Positions 47,560-60,295 of a DNA stretch of 64,000 nt are shown one piece after another (the first letter of the stretch is position 1; each line of letters opens with the position of its first letter). The notes beneath the pieces were generated by a model, which made no database searches, was not told the origin of the DNA, and saw only the letters and a program-made list of their open reading frames with translations. This DNA is from Taudactylus pleione (Eukaryota > Chordata > Amphibia > Anura > Myobatrachidae). The stretch spans positions 15,141,501 through 15,205,500 of the forward strand of contig JAUIMM010000040.1 of the NCBI GenBank assembly GCA_031769625.1. The letters run 5' to 3'. Made by a program: the position numbers and the translations under genes.

Positions 47560-48860
47560 CCTTCCGTCTCTTCCACAGGCACAGCAGCGCTGACTAGACT
47601 CCTCCTGGGGGCTGGGCCTCAGACCCTCTGGTTTGCTGACTTTCAAGTTTCTCCTCCACAAAGCTGAGTTATAGGCAGCATTCACTCTCCAGTTCCTCCC
47701 CCTAATATCTAGCAGTGTTCACCTCAGCAGCCCTCCTATCAATCACTGGTTTCCAGCTCTCAAACAGCATGGCACGCCATCCTTTATTCAGGTATGTAGC
47801 AGTTCCAGAGCCCCCTGGAATAACTGTTTTCTCTGCCAGCTCCAACTGTCACTTCACAAACTGCCAATGGCACCCCTTCAGTGCCAGGGATACTGCAATA
47901 GTTCATCGTCCTCCCAATAAATGATTAGCACACTCTCTTTGTTTATCTCAAAATATCTACCAACCCGATCTCTCCGCTCTACATCTCTCATCCACGTGCA
48001 TTACCTGCCCCCATTCACGGTTACAGGACTTTTTTCGGGCTGCAACAACTCTGTGGACAGCACTCCCATGCACGAGTCTTCCCACTAGTCTCCAACCTTA
48101 AAGCATTCCCTTAAAACTCACCTCTTCAGGCAAGCTTATCAAATTCCAGAATCACCCACATAACATCCATTAGCTACCACACTCTATAAAGTCTACACAT
48201 AACTTTACATAGGGGCATATCCAATTACCCGCGGGACCTCTCCCGCGAGTAATTGGGGCTTGATAGTCCCGCGGCGCGGGGTTAAGCTATTCAATAAAAT
48301 AGCTTTTTCCCCGCGCCGTTAACTCCTATGTCGTACGCGGGAACACACTGTTTCCGCGAGCAACGCGGAAACAGTGTGTTATAGCATCTAGTGCGAGCCC
48401 GATTAGGACGGCTACATGCATATTTTACCTCGCACCTACATGAGGTGCGAGGTAAAGGCCGACAGCGGGGACTCACACGCGTGGTCTCGGGGACACCCGC
48501 GCCTGCAATCCCCGCTAATTGAATTACGTCAAGCGCGATAATTAGCCGCGGGGTTTAATTTAATTTAATTGAATATGCCCCATAATGTCTCTTTCTTTGC
48601 TTTTACATCATTCTGACCCTTGGCCATCATTCCTGTGTGATATACAGCCAACAAGAACCTCTGCAATCTGGCTGGACCAATATGCAATAGGTAGCACCTA
48701 TCCTTTTGTATCAATGCCTATTTCCCTATAGACCGTAAGCTTGTAAGCAGGGCCCTCTTACCTCTATGTCTGTTTGTTATTACCCAGTATTGTTTTATTA
48801 CTATTTGTTCTCATTGTAAAGCACAACAGTATATGCTGGCGCTATATAAGTAACTGTTAA
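47560..48860 (+). pseudogene. LINE 3' end relic (RT C-terminus and tail), split by a MITE
   Basis: 'cttaaaactcacctcttcaggcaagc' around 48110-48135 encodes a SLKTHLFRQAYQI-like segment common to the C-terminus of amphibian non-LTR elements. After the MITE at 48212-48581 the tail follows: 'gaccgtaagcttgtaagcagggcc', 'ttgtaaagcacaacagtatatgctggcgctatataag' (in pieces) and 'gttaataaataa'. No intact frame. Clade undetermined. Confidence 0.6.
48212..48581. mobile_element. MITE with GGGGCATATCCAATTA ends
   Basis: Left GGGGCATATCCAATTACCCG and right TTAATTGAATATGCCCC are inverted. ATA flanks both sides (48209-48211 and 48582-48584). The interior has stems such as 'gggacctctcccgcgag', 'cgcggaaacagtgtgtt' pairing with 'aacacactgtttccgcg', and 'cctcgcacctacatgaggtgcgagg'. 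Inserted in a LINE tail. Confidence 0.82.
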
Positions 48861-50459
48861 TAAATAACAAAACATAAGGTTTCCACAGCGCCACTCAAAG
48901 ATAAGAACACAATGACATAAATATTACATGAAAACATAGAATAACAATAAACACAATAACAAAACCACATTGAAGTGTTAGTGGTAGTAGTGGGTAGGAT
49001 AGAGAGACTAAATATGGATCACGCAGTTGTAGATGGACTGAGAAGTCAGAATCATCGGTGGGAAAAATGGAGGCTGGGGAACATATGCGCACTGGTGACA
49101 GGACTAGGAGGAGAGACTGAAGGAAGAGTGCCCTACCCATTGGGGCTCACAGTCTAAGAGAGAAAGGCAGTCAGAACTTTTGAAAAAGTTCAAGTCATTT
49201 AGGACTAATAGACCTCTCCTGAATGCAGGCTTTAAAAGGCCCTCATTCTTACCAGCCTATTGGAATTTTGTTTCTCTACATGTACTTCAAGAGTCTTGTT
49301 TTGTTTCCCTATTTATCCATTTCAGCTTTGTCCTTCATGATTCTGTGTTCTCTAACATATTAACTGCTGCTTCTTCTCTTATGACACTACCTCCTCTTAG
49401 CCATCAACTTCAGCTTTGTCCAGCTTCACCTGTCCTGTCAGAACTCAGGGCTTGGCCAGTCATGGTGCCTCTCTAATAGCTACCCCAGGCAAGGGTTCTC
49501 TCTTAGGAGTAACCAGCACCATGAAAATTTGTATAATCAAATTCTGGGTGTTTTTTTTTTTTTAAACTAGGAATTTATTTTTGGATAGCTGTGCAATTAA
49601 AATATTGGTCCCTTACTGTGAGACATATAAAACACCAAATAACTATACTGTATAAAACATAAAATACTTGCGCCGGTGTATCCTAATCAATGGGGTATCT
49701 ATATAGACTAGTAAATTGCAATAACACATTTATTAAACCATACACAAATGAAAGTAAAAACATTCACAATTGGTTTTGATTTCATATAACCACAATATAA
49801 TTGCTCTAGCTCGTATAATATAGCAATCTCCTGGAAGCAACAATATATCAGCAAAATGTTTTCTTTGTAGCAATGAGATGTGTTTATGCAATATACTAGT
49901 CTATATAGATAGGGGCGTAGGGAGGGCGGTTCTGGTGGAGCACAAGCTCCTGGCATTAAAAATGTGGAATGGGTGCTGCAGTCTACTTCAGCAGTTCAGC
50001 ACTGGCAGCTGTCAAGCTGACAGCCAGCCGGATGCCAGCTCCAAGAAAAGATAACAGGTGCGCAGCGCGTGTTTGTTGTGCATAGTGCACTGTATATTTA
50101 ACAAATATAATTTTAGGTGCCTGTGTGAGGGTGGAGGAGGGGAGGGCACTTATATTTAATAATGTCAGTGGCTGAGGGGTTAATAGAGGATGGGGCTGGC
50201 CTGCTATATTCAGTGAGGGGGAGGAGCACTAACAGATAATGTGGTCACTATCTGAGAGGTACAATAATGGGTATTATAGGAGATAGGGACCTGCTACATT
50301 CAGTGGGGGAGAGGGGAGTTGGCAACACTGATATATAATGCGGTCTGTTATATAAGGGGGCTAGTGTGACAGGAGGCTGGATTGAGAGGGGGCTGAAGGC
50401 TGGAGTGACAGGGGTAGGTGGCTGGAATGATGGGACAGGAGGCTAAAGAGACACAGGGG

Positions 50460-51562
50460 CAGTGGCGTAACTAGGGCAGGGCGTGCGGGGTGCGTGCCCT
50501 GGGTGCCCGCCCGCCCTAGTTAGCCAGTGTAGCGCCGACCGCAATAAGTGCGGTCAGCGCTACACATTTACACAGGACCAGCGCTAGGCTTACAGCGCCG
50601 GTCCTGTGCTTCACACCTGAGCCCGTTCCCTCCCCCTGAGCGCTTGCCCAATAGCGCTAGGAAGCGGGCTCAGGCTGTGCATAACACACGCATCGCCACC
50701 TGCGCTGGCGGCGACGCGTGTGTTAAACAGCAGCCAATGAGAGTCAGATAGACTCTCATTGACTGCTGCAGCACCCACTGCAAGAGCCAGACTTCCATCC
50801 GGCTCCTGCAGTGGGTAATGGGACTGACATCACGTCTGTCCCATAATGCTGAGCGCGCCAGCCCGGGCGGGAGTGGCGTCGCGGACAGGAGCAGGAATTC
50901 AGGTAAGTATATTTTTATATATATATATATATATATTTTTTTTTTAACCTATCTGCACAACGGTGGAGGGGGTGGCTACTACTGGGGGGACCTCTACTGG
51001 GGGAGGTGTGGCTACTACTGGGGGTGCCATTGGGAGGACCTCTACTGGGGGGGGCTACTCTACTGGCGACTACTACTTGGGGGGGAACTACCACTGGGGG
51101 CATTATAAAAGGGGCCTATTACTAGAGGCACTGCACTCGGGGGACCACTACTGGGGGCAATAATAGGAAGGACCACTACAGGGGGCACTGGATAGGGGGG
51201 ATCACTACAGGGTGCCTGCATACGGGGGGCCACTACTGGGGGTACTAAGGGGAACTAATTGGGGGCTGTATAAGGGGGACCACTACTGGGGATACTGTAT
51301 AAGGGGCACTACTATGGGCCTACATAAGAGGGACCACAACTGCATACTGGGGGTACTGTATAAGGGGTACTACTGGGGTTAAGGTGCATATGGATAGGAA
51401 TGTTCAGTTTGAAAATAAAGGGGTGTGTCATGTTGACACGCCCCATTTTTAAGTGACCACGACCATTTTTTGCCGCGCGCGCACATCGGGGGGGGTGGGA
51501 GGAGGGGGGGCGCTCCCTTTTCAAATTTGCCCTTGGCACCAAATACCCTAGTTACACCACTG
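50460..51562. mobile_element. hAT-like element with 17-bp inverted ends and CACAGGGG duplication
   Basis: CAGTGGCGTAACTAGGG at the left and CCCTAGTTACACCACTG at the right; perfect 8-bp flanks CACAGGGG (50452-50459, 51563-51570). It is 1103 bp without transposase, so non-autonomous. It contains stems ('cagcgctaca'/'tgtagcgccg'), a TA tract near 50916-50934, and a 'tactggggg' variable array at 50960-51360. Confidence 0.92.
50960..51370 (+). repeat. Degenerate tandem array of 'ctactggggg' units
   Basis: 'ctactggggg' or close variants recur dozens of times with spacers 'ggacctct', 'gcactat', 'ggaccacta'. Irregular period of about 17-35 bp. Wholly within the 50460-51562 hAT-like element. Plus-strand open frames are Gly/Tyr/Thr-rich only because of the repeat. 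Confidence 0.85.
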
Positions 51563-52094
51563 CACAGGGGGTAGAAGGCTGTAGGGTACACAGGACAGAA
51601 GGCACGGGTCTGGTTGGACCTTTGTTGTCAGATGATGACATTGCTTATATTTCTACACAAACAGGCATCTTCCAGACCGTGTGATCCCAGGCATCTTCTT
51701 GACCATGTGAGCCCCTACATGAATAGTGGATACCAACTGAAGAGTGTCTGCCCAGGGAGGACCAATTCTTTTAGAGGTTCCCCATTGCAGAGAAACCACC
51801 ATATATGTAAGGTGTATTTTTATTGAGTACACACAAAACTGTGGATTTTATTAGTGGAATAACTTTAGTGGGTTGGAATATGTCTAGCCCTCCATGCCCC
51901 AGTTCAATACGTTCCCTAATGTTTGACACGCCACCTCCTCCCACTTGGGATAGGGGGGGGCAGGGTATGGGCACGCAAATGCTCTGGGCGCCGTGGATAC
52001 ACACTACACCTCTGTATATAGATACCTCTTTAATTAGTGTACACTGGCACAGTTATTTTGTGCTTTATATGGATTATGTGAGGTTGGCAATTAC

Positions 52095-52285
52095 CTCTTT
52101 TCAATGCTGCAGGTGATCCTGTATCCATATCAAGTGCTTGGAAATAAATTACTATCTCTGACTGTGACTGTCTGAAAATAGAAGTTTGAGGAGTAAATTC
52201 CTCTCTACTACAATGATTCTGCACAGCCACAAAATTATAAAGGATCTCAAAGAACAAAGGTCTAATGCAGTGCTTGAGTTGACCC
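52095..52285 (-). CDS. cped1: CPED1 internal coding exon (upstream of the PC-esterase region)
   Basis: Read on the minus strand, this 191-bp segment follows a tttacag acceptor and ends at a GAG/gtaatt donor. It has one continuous frame: one base completes a codon, 63 full codons follow, and one base is left over (ends in phase 1). The peptide includes GQLKHCIRPLFFEILYNF, VAVQNHCSREEFTP and SQSEIVIYFQALDMDTGSP. I assign it to CPED1, a predicted secretory-pathway/ER protein with a cadherin-like and a PC-esterase domain, from family resemblance and from clear CPED1 exons further along the same strand. Its molecular substrate is not established. The exon ends in phase 1 but the next recognised exon (34684) begins in phase 0, so an exon of length 3n+2 must lie between. 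Exon edges are well supported; the gene assignment rests partly on context. Confidence 0.78.
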
Positions 52286-52299
52286 CTGTAAATATTATT

Positions 52300-53092
52300 T
52301 GTTAAGTGACAATACTGTGCAATAACTTCATTGTCAGAGCCCAGATGTGTGTCTGAAAATAAGACTCTACCCCGTCACTGAACATTCACAGAAACACAGT
52401 CTGATTGTACACTACCATCAGACTCACAAAGCTACTGTCTCGTGTTTGTGATCCTCCTGTGCTTCAGTTGCAAAACTTGGCGCACAAACCAAAAATAGCC
52501 AGCTAGATATATATATATATAATATATATATACTGTATATATGACAAATAGCATCTTTGACTTTGTTTTATATAAACTAAAACATAATGTTTAAACCATT
52601 GAACATTGCTGCATTTAAACTTTTGCTGGAGTAATTAATTGTTCCCAGGGGTAAAGTGGCCAGTTGCTAAATTGTAAAGCGAAATACAGAGGCCTGTGGT
52701 AGTCTAATATTCATCTGAGATGTTCGCTTGGAGCCACAGGGTCTGGGCACGCTGTGTAGATATTTAGCAGTGGTACTCCAACTAACATTAACATCAGACA
52801 GTTTTGCCCTCGCATAGAAACAATTTGCACAGGGCTTCACACAACAGCCTCAAATTCCTAAATGGCTTGTGACTGCTCTCAACAAAGTGCTAGAGGACAA
52901 CTTAACAGGGTTTTTCTTGTTCATACTTGTGCACAGGTATATGTTTAACTCCTTAATAACTCCTGTAATAAAAAAGGTGGGGCTTTGCGCAGCATGTTAA
53001 CAAGGAAGATTTTTTTCAATGATCAATTATTAAAATGTTTTTTATTTAGCCAGATAGAAACAACTGAAATATAGTGTGTGTGTGTGTATATG

Positions 53093-53123
<31 letters not shown>

Positions 53124-53970
53124 AATTTTTTTTTTCTTAATTAACCTTTATTTCTTCACCCATTCAGTCACAAAAACCAGAAAGAGCCATGGACGCCGGT
53201 TTATGGAGATTGCTGGCTGTACACATTTACTTTACTCATTTGTTTGCAAAAACCATCCTACTATTTTCAGTATACTACAATTATTTATTCTCTATATGAT
53301 TACTAACACAGCATGGTATAAATTATACTGTATTGGGAATTACCATATTGCTTGATTTGTAAGATAATTTGAAATATCAGTTATCCACTACAAAAGTGAT
53401 ATTCCATCCAATGCAAATTATCCTGAAAAAAAAAAAGTCAAACATTTGCTTTTCATTTCCAGGCCTCATTGTATTCATGTGATTATGCTTGGCATATGAA
53501 GAAAGCAGCACAAAACAAAATAACCATACTAAACATACAGTATAAAGGTATTGGATATTTCAAAACAAAGATCATTCTAAAAAAAAACAAAAAACAGGAC
53601 TGGTTTAGTACATGTATACATGTATATTTAATGTGAGCTAAAGAGCAAGAAAAAAAGACTGGTACTAAACAATTATCCAGGGATTGTCAGAGTCCTAAAA
53701 TATAATGGTTACCCACAGAATGGTATGTCAGAACCCCAAATAAATGTAATTGAAGAAGTGCAGTATCAAGATGTAACCCATCCTGGCTATGCACAGTTCC
53801 TGCTAAACTCTGGAATAAATAGCACTAGAAAGAATGTATTTTTATAAAATGTATTTATTTCTCTATTATCAGTTATTTTTAATGTGTACACATATTTCAC
53901 AGCATTTATACTGAGTACATTCGTCATTCACATCTGTCTCTGCTCCAGTGGAGCTTACAATCTATATTTC
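52300..53970. other. Intronic sequence with microsatellites
   Basis: TA-rich tracts at 52506-52540 and a (tg)n(ta)n tract at 53074-53124. No upstream CPED1 exon could be confirmed, although the exon at 52285 requires a donor ending in phase 2 somewhere to the right. Confidence 0.5.
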
Positions 53971-53974
53971 CTAC

Positions 53975-54215
53975 CAGATGTACACACGTTAAGGTTAATA
54001 TTTTTAAAATGTTTTTATTTTTTGTTGGAAATCAATTAACCTGCCAGTATGTGTTTGGATTGTATGAGGAAGCTGGAGCACCTAGCGAAAACTCACACAA
54101 TCATGGGGAGAGAGTACAAACTACACACAGAAAGTGTCTTGGTGGGAATTGATCCCAGGACCTCAGTGCTTTGATGTAGTAAATCTAACCATTATACCAA
54201 CCATGCTGCCCAAAA
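53975..54215 (-). mobile_element. L2-tail / SINE-type repeat, antisense copy
   Basis: Reverse complement of the pattern at 39230-39430: 'aatcaattaacctgccagtatgtg', 'gaggaagctggagcacctagcg', 'agtgtcttggtgggaattgatcccaggacctcag' (pieces), 'taaccattataccaaccatgctgcc'. Degenerate. Confidence 0.7.
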
Positions 54216-54904
54216 TGCTGGAAAATGATACCTACAGTTTTTTGCATAACTAAAGGGAAGAAACTGAGATTCTTCCGTTACGACCACACTTGTTAGTTAT
54301 CTGGCCTTTTCTAGAGGAAATACATGCCGTTCTCAAAGTGGCTGTGCCAATGTGATCATGTAACTTAGTGCTAAAATCTTTAGTTTATGCACACTGCGCT
54401 ACAGCGCCATCTAGAGAGCTGTATGTGATCTTCTTTGGAGTCTTCTTCGCATTCCCCAGAAGCCAAAGTCTTCTTTACAGTGCATATACATCATTAGCCT
54501 TCATTACCTTCACAAATCAGAGTATGGTCAGTCATTTCCGGAGTGTGCATAGTCATTGTGGTCTGTTTTTAGCAGCATTACAGGAAACTGTCCCTGAAGT
54601 TTTCTCTGCAGTTAGCTAAGACTGAAGTAGTGAAAAGTGAACCTGGTGTGAGTGTTACTGTGCACTGTGTATAAGTGTATGATTGCTGATTACATATGAG
54701 GATATTCTACACACATTTTACAGTGATTTATGCAGATCTGGTATGTTTTGTCCTGTTGACAGAGAGAACAGACCAAATCAGCCCAGATCAGCCTTGACAT
54801 ATGAACAACATACATTGCAATTAGTTTACAATCCAATGCCTGCACTATGTACCATGCAGACATGCACCATGTATTTACTGAGTACCATGCATGTACATAG
54901 CAGA

Positions 54905-56540
54905 ACCCATCTCCTGGGACATAAATGCAGACACATGTATAGTGAGCATCTCCTGTGATATAAAGGCACACACCAATGTGGTGCCCCTCTCCTAGGATAT
55001 AAAGACAGACACCTTTATGGTGCCCATCTAATGGGACTTAATGGCAGACACCTGTGTGGCATCCATTTCCTGGGACATAAAGGTAGACACGACACTTGTG
55101 TGGCACCCCTCTCCTGGGACATAGAGGTAGACACCTATCTCTTGGGACATAAAGGCAGACACCTGTGTGGTGCCCCTCTCCTGGGACATAAAGGTAGACA
55201 CCCATCTCCTGGGACATAAAGGCAGACACCTGTGTGGCGCCTCTCTCCTGGGACATATAGGAAAACAACTGTATGGCAACCTACTTCTGGGACATATGAA
55301 AGATACCTGTGTGGTGCCCCTCTCCTGGGACATAAAAGCAGAAATCTGTGTGGTGCCCCTCTCCTGGGACCAAGACGCAGACATCTGTGTGGTGCCCCTC
55401 TTCTGGGACATAAAGGCAGATATCTGTGTGGTGCCCCTCTACTGTGACATAAAGGCAGATATCTGTGTGGTGCCCCTCTCCTGGGATATAAGGGCAGACA
55501 CCAGTGTGGTACCCCTCTCCTGAGACACAAAGGCAGACACCAGTAAGGTGCTCCTCTCCTGGGACATAGAGGGAGACGCCTGTGCATTGCCCCTTACGTG
55601 GGTTATAAAGGCAGACATCTGTATGGTACCCATCTCCTGGGGCATAAAGGCAGACACCTATGAGGTACACCTCTCCTGGGACAAAAAGGTTGACATCTGT
55701 ATGGCAATCCTCTGCTGAGACATAAAAGCACACAACTGTATTTGGACCATAAAGGCAGCTACCTATTGTGATAGAAGCCATTCCACACTTCTCCAGTGCT
55801 TCTATGTATGTCCTAGGTTCCTATCATATGTGTTCTGAAACCCCCAGGAGAAGTCTGTTAGGGAAAAACAGACTAGAAATGTCGGCTTTAGATAAAAGCT
55901 GGTTTGGGTCCTGGGGGTGTGGATGTGAGGAGAGGGTGGGCTCCATCCACATGCCACTCCAGGTTTTGGGCCTTTTCAGCCTGGTAACAGGCTCTTTAGG
56001 GCATGCAGCTGGAAATGGCTAATATAAGCTGGGTTTGTTTGTGGCTGAGTGTCTCACACCTGGGAGAGCAGGCAGACTAGCCTGTTCAGAGACACTTGGT
56101 GATAATACTTGTAAGTACTGTGCATGTGTTTTGTTGATGGTGAGGGCAATAGGCCCTACCATTATTATAGAGAGGGAATCTGCTGTGTAGCTAGTGCCCT
56201 GCCGGGCTAGGACTTATGTTTATGTTTTGTTTATGTTTATATTAATTTGGCACAATAAAGACTGGCACCGACCAGTTTGTACGAGAACCCCTGACTTGTA
56301 TCCTGTTTCTATGGCTACTGTGTGTGTAAAGAGGGAGTCCATCTACCCCAGGAGAGGGACCCCCATCCCGGCTGTGTCACACTATATAGTGCCCATCTCT
56401 TGGGATATAAAGGTAGAAACCTGTGTGGTGCCCACTCCTGTTACATTAAGGCACACACTTGTGTGGCATATCTCTCCTGGACTTTAAACTAGACCTGTAT
56501 GATGACAATCTTATGGGACATAAAGGCAGACACTTTGAAA
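54905..56540 (+). repeat. 39-bp minisatellite, interrupted by a solo LTR
   Basis: Units of about 39 bp built from ctcctgggacataaaggcag + acacctgtgtggtgcccct repeat from about 54905 to 55766 (e.g. starts at 55325 and 55364), with some 28-bp short units (55181 to 55209). The array resumes at 56386 after the LTR and fades by about 56540. Long overlapping frames on both strands come from the repeat; a period of 39 (13 codons) keeps all frames open. Confidence 0.92.
55767..56381 (+). mobile_element. Solo LTR inserted into the minisatellite
   Basis: Begins TGTGATAG and ends GTGTCACA, with a 4-bp CTAT duplication (55763-55766, 56382-56385). Removing it and one CTAT restores a normal minisatellite unit ('gcagctacctat' + 'atagtgcccatctcttggg'). 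AATAAA at 56254-56259 is a likely polyadenylation signal, which sets the plus orientation. There is no gag or pol next to it. Confidence 0.82.
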
Positions 56541-57048
56541 GTAATGACCTATGTCCAATCTTCAGCACCTTTGAGGGATAAAAAGCAGGTTGCTTTGTGG
56601 CTTCGCTACACCATCAACTAGACACGTAATGCTTCCTACATGTGCAATCTCAACTATTGAAGCTCATTCAAACTTCATACACTGTAGTAATAAATCCCAT
56701 TTTGCATTGGTAATTTGCTATTATTTACCCGAATTCATAAAGGATGTTCGGATTCTCCTAACTCATCATATCAGGAAAAGTAAAAATTTGTACCCACACA
56801 GTCACCCTCATTTTCACAAGCAAACACTTGGAGGATGACATAATGCAGACAAGCAGTGCTCTCTTTTTTATTTGCCCAGCTGATTTATTATCCTGATAGT
56901 TGTTACACATAAAATGAATGTCAACCTTTTATCAGAGCGCTTTGTTCCTGGTGACAAGATTTCGACTACTATTTAACATGAATATTGATCTATCCGTGTT
57001 TACAGTACATCTTTTTTGGCTAGTTTATCTGTTTATACAACAGACTTT

Positions 57049-57259
57049 GGGCTCAATCCGAGTCATCGCGACAACAGCCGCACTTGACGCAGCCCGAGCT
57101 CGCACAAAAGTGCTCGCAGCCCCATAGGGCTCCGAGCAAAAATGTGCAAATTCGGGCTTGGAGTGGGCTGCGAAAAGTGTGAGATGACGTGCCGTTGCCG
57201 AGGTTGTAATGCCGTGGCAACGAAGACTCACACCCTTCACAGCTTATCGGATTGACCCC
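57049..57259. mobile_element. MITE with GGGCTCAATCCGA ends
   Basis: Left GGGCTCAATCCGAGTCA and right TTATCGGATTGACCCC are inverted; interior is GC-rich with 'gcacttgacgcagcccgagc' and 'ccgttgccgagg...tgccgtggcaacg'. 211 bp, non-coding. Target duplication not certain. Confidence 0.75.
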
Positions 57260-57843
57260 ATAGCATACATGTTATTAAATATAAATTGTAGAGAATACAT
57301 AACAACATAGTTCTCTGGGTTTAAGAAGTATGCCTTGCACCATGTGACCTGGAATTATATTAATTTGAAAAGTTGTATTCGTTATTGGTTTAGTCAATAA
57401 CATCGTATCACTATTATACAGATATTGATAGAGAGGTTATTTAGGAGTAAAAGTTTTTAAAGGTGAATGGGGCATTACACTCACAAAATCTACAGGTAAC
57501 ATGCAGTTAACATTTTATGTATCTGTGAAGTTACCAAAAAAGTAATGTAGTACCATCAACACCCCTGTAAGTTTTCCCAAAGATGAAAGGCCCACTGACC
57601 CCAAGCATATTTACAAAGTGCCACTCAAACCAAAGATGAGAGGGACGCAAGGCAACATAAATGATTAGATAGTTTTCAACAGTGTGTGTTTCTAGAAAGC
57701 CTGGAGCCTCATATTTTAACAGCAGTACTAATGTGTCTGGACTGAACTAAAAAGTCACAGCATAGGCTTTTACATGTGAACAAGAAACCTGTGTTTAATG
57801 GTGTCCTTGAAAATAGGTACCATTTATAAAATACAAACATTTA

Positions 57844-58018
57844 GGGGTAAATTTACTACAGTGAGAGTTGTTAGAAGTGGAGATGTTGCCCATAGCAACC
57901 AATCAGATTCTAGCTATTATCTTATAGAAGGTGTTAGTTAAATGTTAAGTAGAATCTGACTGGTTGCTATGGGCAACATCTCCACTTCTGAAAACTCTCA
58001 CTTTAGTAAATATACCCC
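57844..58018. mobile_element. Long-TIR MITE ('gttgcccatagcaaccaatcag')
   Basis: Two arms of about 65 bp: GGGGTAAATTTACTACAGTG ... 'agtggagatgttgcccatag' pair with 'ctatgggcaacatctccact' ... TTTAGTAAATATACCCC. The centre holds 'gattctagctattatctt'. Same family as the fragment at 43195 and related to 16369-16533. Confidence 0.9.
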
Positions 58019-59279
58019 TTGGAATGTAATTACAATTTACTGGAAAGAGTAAAACTATGAAAAAGACAACATTTTGTATTCATCCCAGCATAGCAGATAA
58101 CAAAAGGATACACATATAATTGGTTATCTATGCTTAGTGACAAAGGGGCTGGTGAAGATATGAACACGTCGGCCATAATTGCTCCCGCACTGCATATATG
58201 TAAAAAATTTGTATATTTGTATGTAGAGTTGAATACATCTATGCATTTGTACTGCCCCTATCCGTACACTTGGTTTCTTAGACTTCATCATTGTTAGTAT
58301 GCAATAACTCCAGTCTTATCTCTGGTCTGAAAACAGGCATCATTACCTATATACACATCTCAGCACAGCCATCAATTCCATTGGCATGCGCTCTCTGAAT
58401 TTTGTCTACATGTGAGCGCCCCGTTACCACCTAGTTACGTCCATTGGGCTGCAAGTACAGATGTAAATGAGTTGAGTAGGTTTTACCCTGGAGCACTTGC
58501 TAAACTGACTTTCATTCACCTCTGCATTAGCCCCCAAAATGTGCTTTATTCATTTGGATAATGTTGCAGGATGTTCTTACATGTTTCTCTATATTATTTA
58601 TAATGTGCTCTCCCATTCCCTCCCAATTCTTATATGTAGAGCCAAATCTGATATTCAATCCCTATTAGCATTATGTATGATGGTCCCAGAACATAAATTT
58701 TGTTATTGCTAATTATTAATATGGGTTGGCACTGCAAATACTGGTACCATTTTAAGGGTTATGCAATTACACTGATATTACATTGTAACCACTCAATGGT
58801 TTATGAGGTGTTTCCTGTTTCAGCCTTCTTGCTTCACACATGATGGTTACTTTCAATTGGATTGATTCCCTCTTATATAAGGGAGAAGTATTCAACCTTC
58901 TCATATAACGTATAACTATCAAATCAGTGCAACGCTGCAGTGACCATTTATTCTATTCTATTAAATAAATCCTGCTTAAATACACATTTTATTCTTTTTT
59001 TTTTTTTTATACATTTTTTTTATAGGTATATAAATCTGTGACATTGAATTCTTCTTATTTTTTCAGCAAGTAAGTCATTTTTGCAAATGGCTTTGATTAC
59101 AGCTACTTTATATAATCACAAATCAGGGTCTCATATAGAAAGTTTTATGTTGTACATTGTTACTGTCATTAAATCTATGAATTCATTTTTGTATGATTTA
59201 TGATCTGGATGTTATCCAGCCTCCATTTTTGCTACAATGAGAGCTGAAAGGCTCTTAATTCAAGCTTGTCTCATTATGC

Positions 59280-59325
59280 ATCACTTCCTTCAAGAAGCAG
59301 GCAGCGCTTCTGGGAAACGCGTCGT
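59280..59325 (+). ncRNA. Hammerhead-like motif with GAAACGCG
   Basis: 'tcaagaagcaggcagcgcttctgggaaacgcgtcg' (pieces: aagaagcagg, agcgcttctgg, gaaacgcgtcg) forms a stem agaagc/gcttct followed by GAAAC. The CTGATGA part is degraded. Similar to motifs elsewhere in the window; weak on its own. Confidence 0.35.
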
Positions 59326-59689
59326 AGTGGTGTTTGTGAGGACCTGATCACTCTGCAATCACTGCAAGTGGGACTTGTAATTTCAGAACAATTTGCAATC
59401 CAAATAAATGTGACTTAATTACCCTTAACATGTTAATATTATAATCCTTTATTAATACGGCACCACAAGGGGTCCATAGCGACCTTACAACATACATAAC
59501 ATGGAACATACAAAACAAAACATGTCTTGTGGTGCAAAACAAGGACAAGGTTTATAAACATTGCTGCATCAGCAGTCATAAGACGCATTTCAGTAGTGGG
59601 ATGGCAGAACCAAAAAGTTTGGTGCCATTGTTGGCAGTGAGATGATGGTATAAGTCTGATGTTAAGATTCAAAATAGTAATCAACAATA

Positions 59690-60160
59690 CTATGTAGACA
59701 AAAGTGATTGGCCATCTCTGAGCAAGCAAATGATTACCATGCAAACCATTGCACACAAGTTCAAATGGTCACTAATGAGGCAGTTTTGACAAGAACACTT
59801 CGTAGAGAGGGCCATGCACTTGCAGTTCTATGGAAACAACAAATGTATTTATCAGAATGACAATGCCACATGTCATGTTTCCAGGGTGATGCTGGACTGG
59901 TATACAGAAAATTGGTAACCTAGATGTACTGGCCAGCTCAGAGTCCAGATCTTAACCCCACTGAGAATCTCTGTGACGAGTTGGAGCGATTGGTGCTTTC
60001 TAGGCCAACTCGACCTTCTTCAGTGACACAGTTGGTCATTGTACTTAAGGTAGAATGTCAAAACATACTGCATGCTGTTGTCCAGGAACTTGTGGACAAT
60101 TTGCCAAGAAGGTTGTCTGCAGTCATCACTCTACGTGGTGGACCTACAAAGTACTGATGT
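59690..60160 (+). pseudogene. Tc1-like transposase C-terminal fragment
   Basis: Near 59854 the + strand encodes QNDNATCHVSRVMLDWYTEN, and from about 59927 YWPAQSPDLNPTENLCDELER, the hallmark C-terminal catalytic stretch of Tc1/mariner (DD34E) transposases with the D and E residues visible. A stop separates the two (ENW then taa). The N-terminal helix-turn-helix part is missing or too diverged. An inactive relic. Confidence 0.88.
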
Positions 60161-60295
60161 CAATAAAATCTTGTTGATCTATTTGCTGTCAGTGTTTTTA
60201 GACCTTTTTGTCAGATGTTACTATGGTATACTGAAGAAAAATTACAAGCATTTCTTAAGTGTCAAAGGCTTTTATTGACAATTAATATTTGCAGT

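Noticed and set aside
53190..53300. Plus-strand frame beginning MDAGLWRLLAVHIYF, like a signal peptide
   Set aside because: Short, follows poly-T and TA repeat, no downstream exon or donor recognised.
55028..55781. Overlapping frames with repeats such as PRRGAPHR or SQERGTTQ
   Set aside because: Translation of a 39-bp minisatellite; the period is a multiple of three so every frame stays open. No evidence of a repeat protein.
57700..57830. Possible upstream CPED1 exon (minus strand, TPLNTGFLFTCKSLCCDF)
   Set aside because: An acceptor-like site exists but no clear donor, and I could not match it to CPED1.
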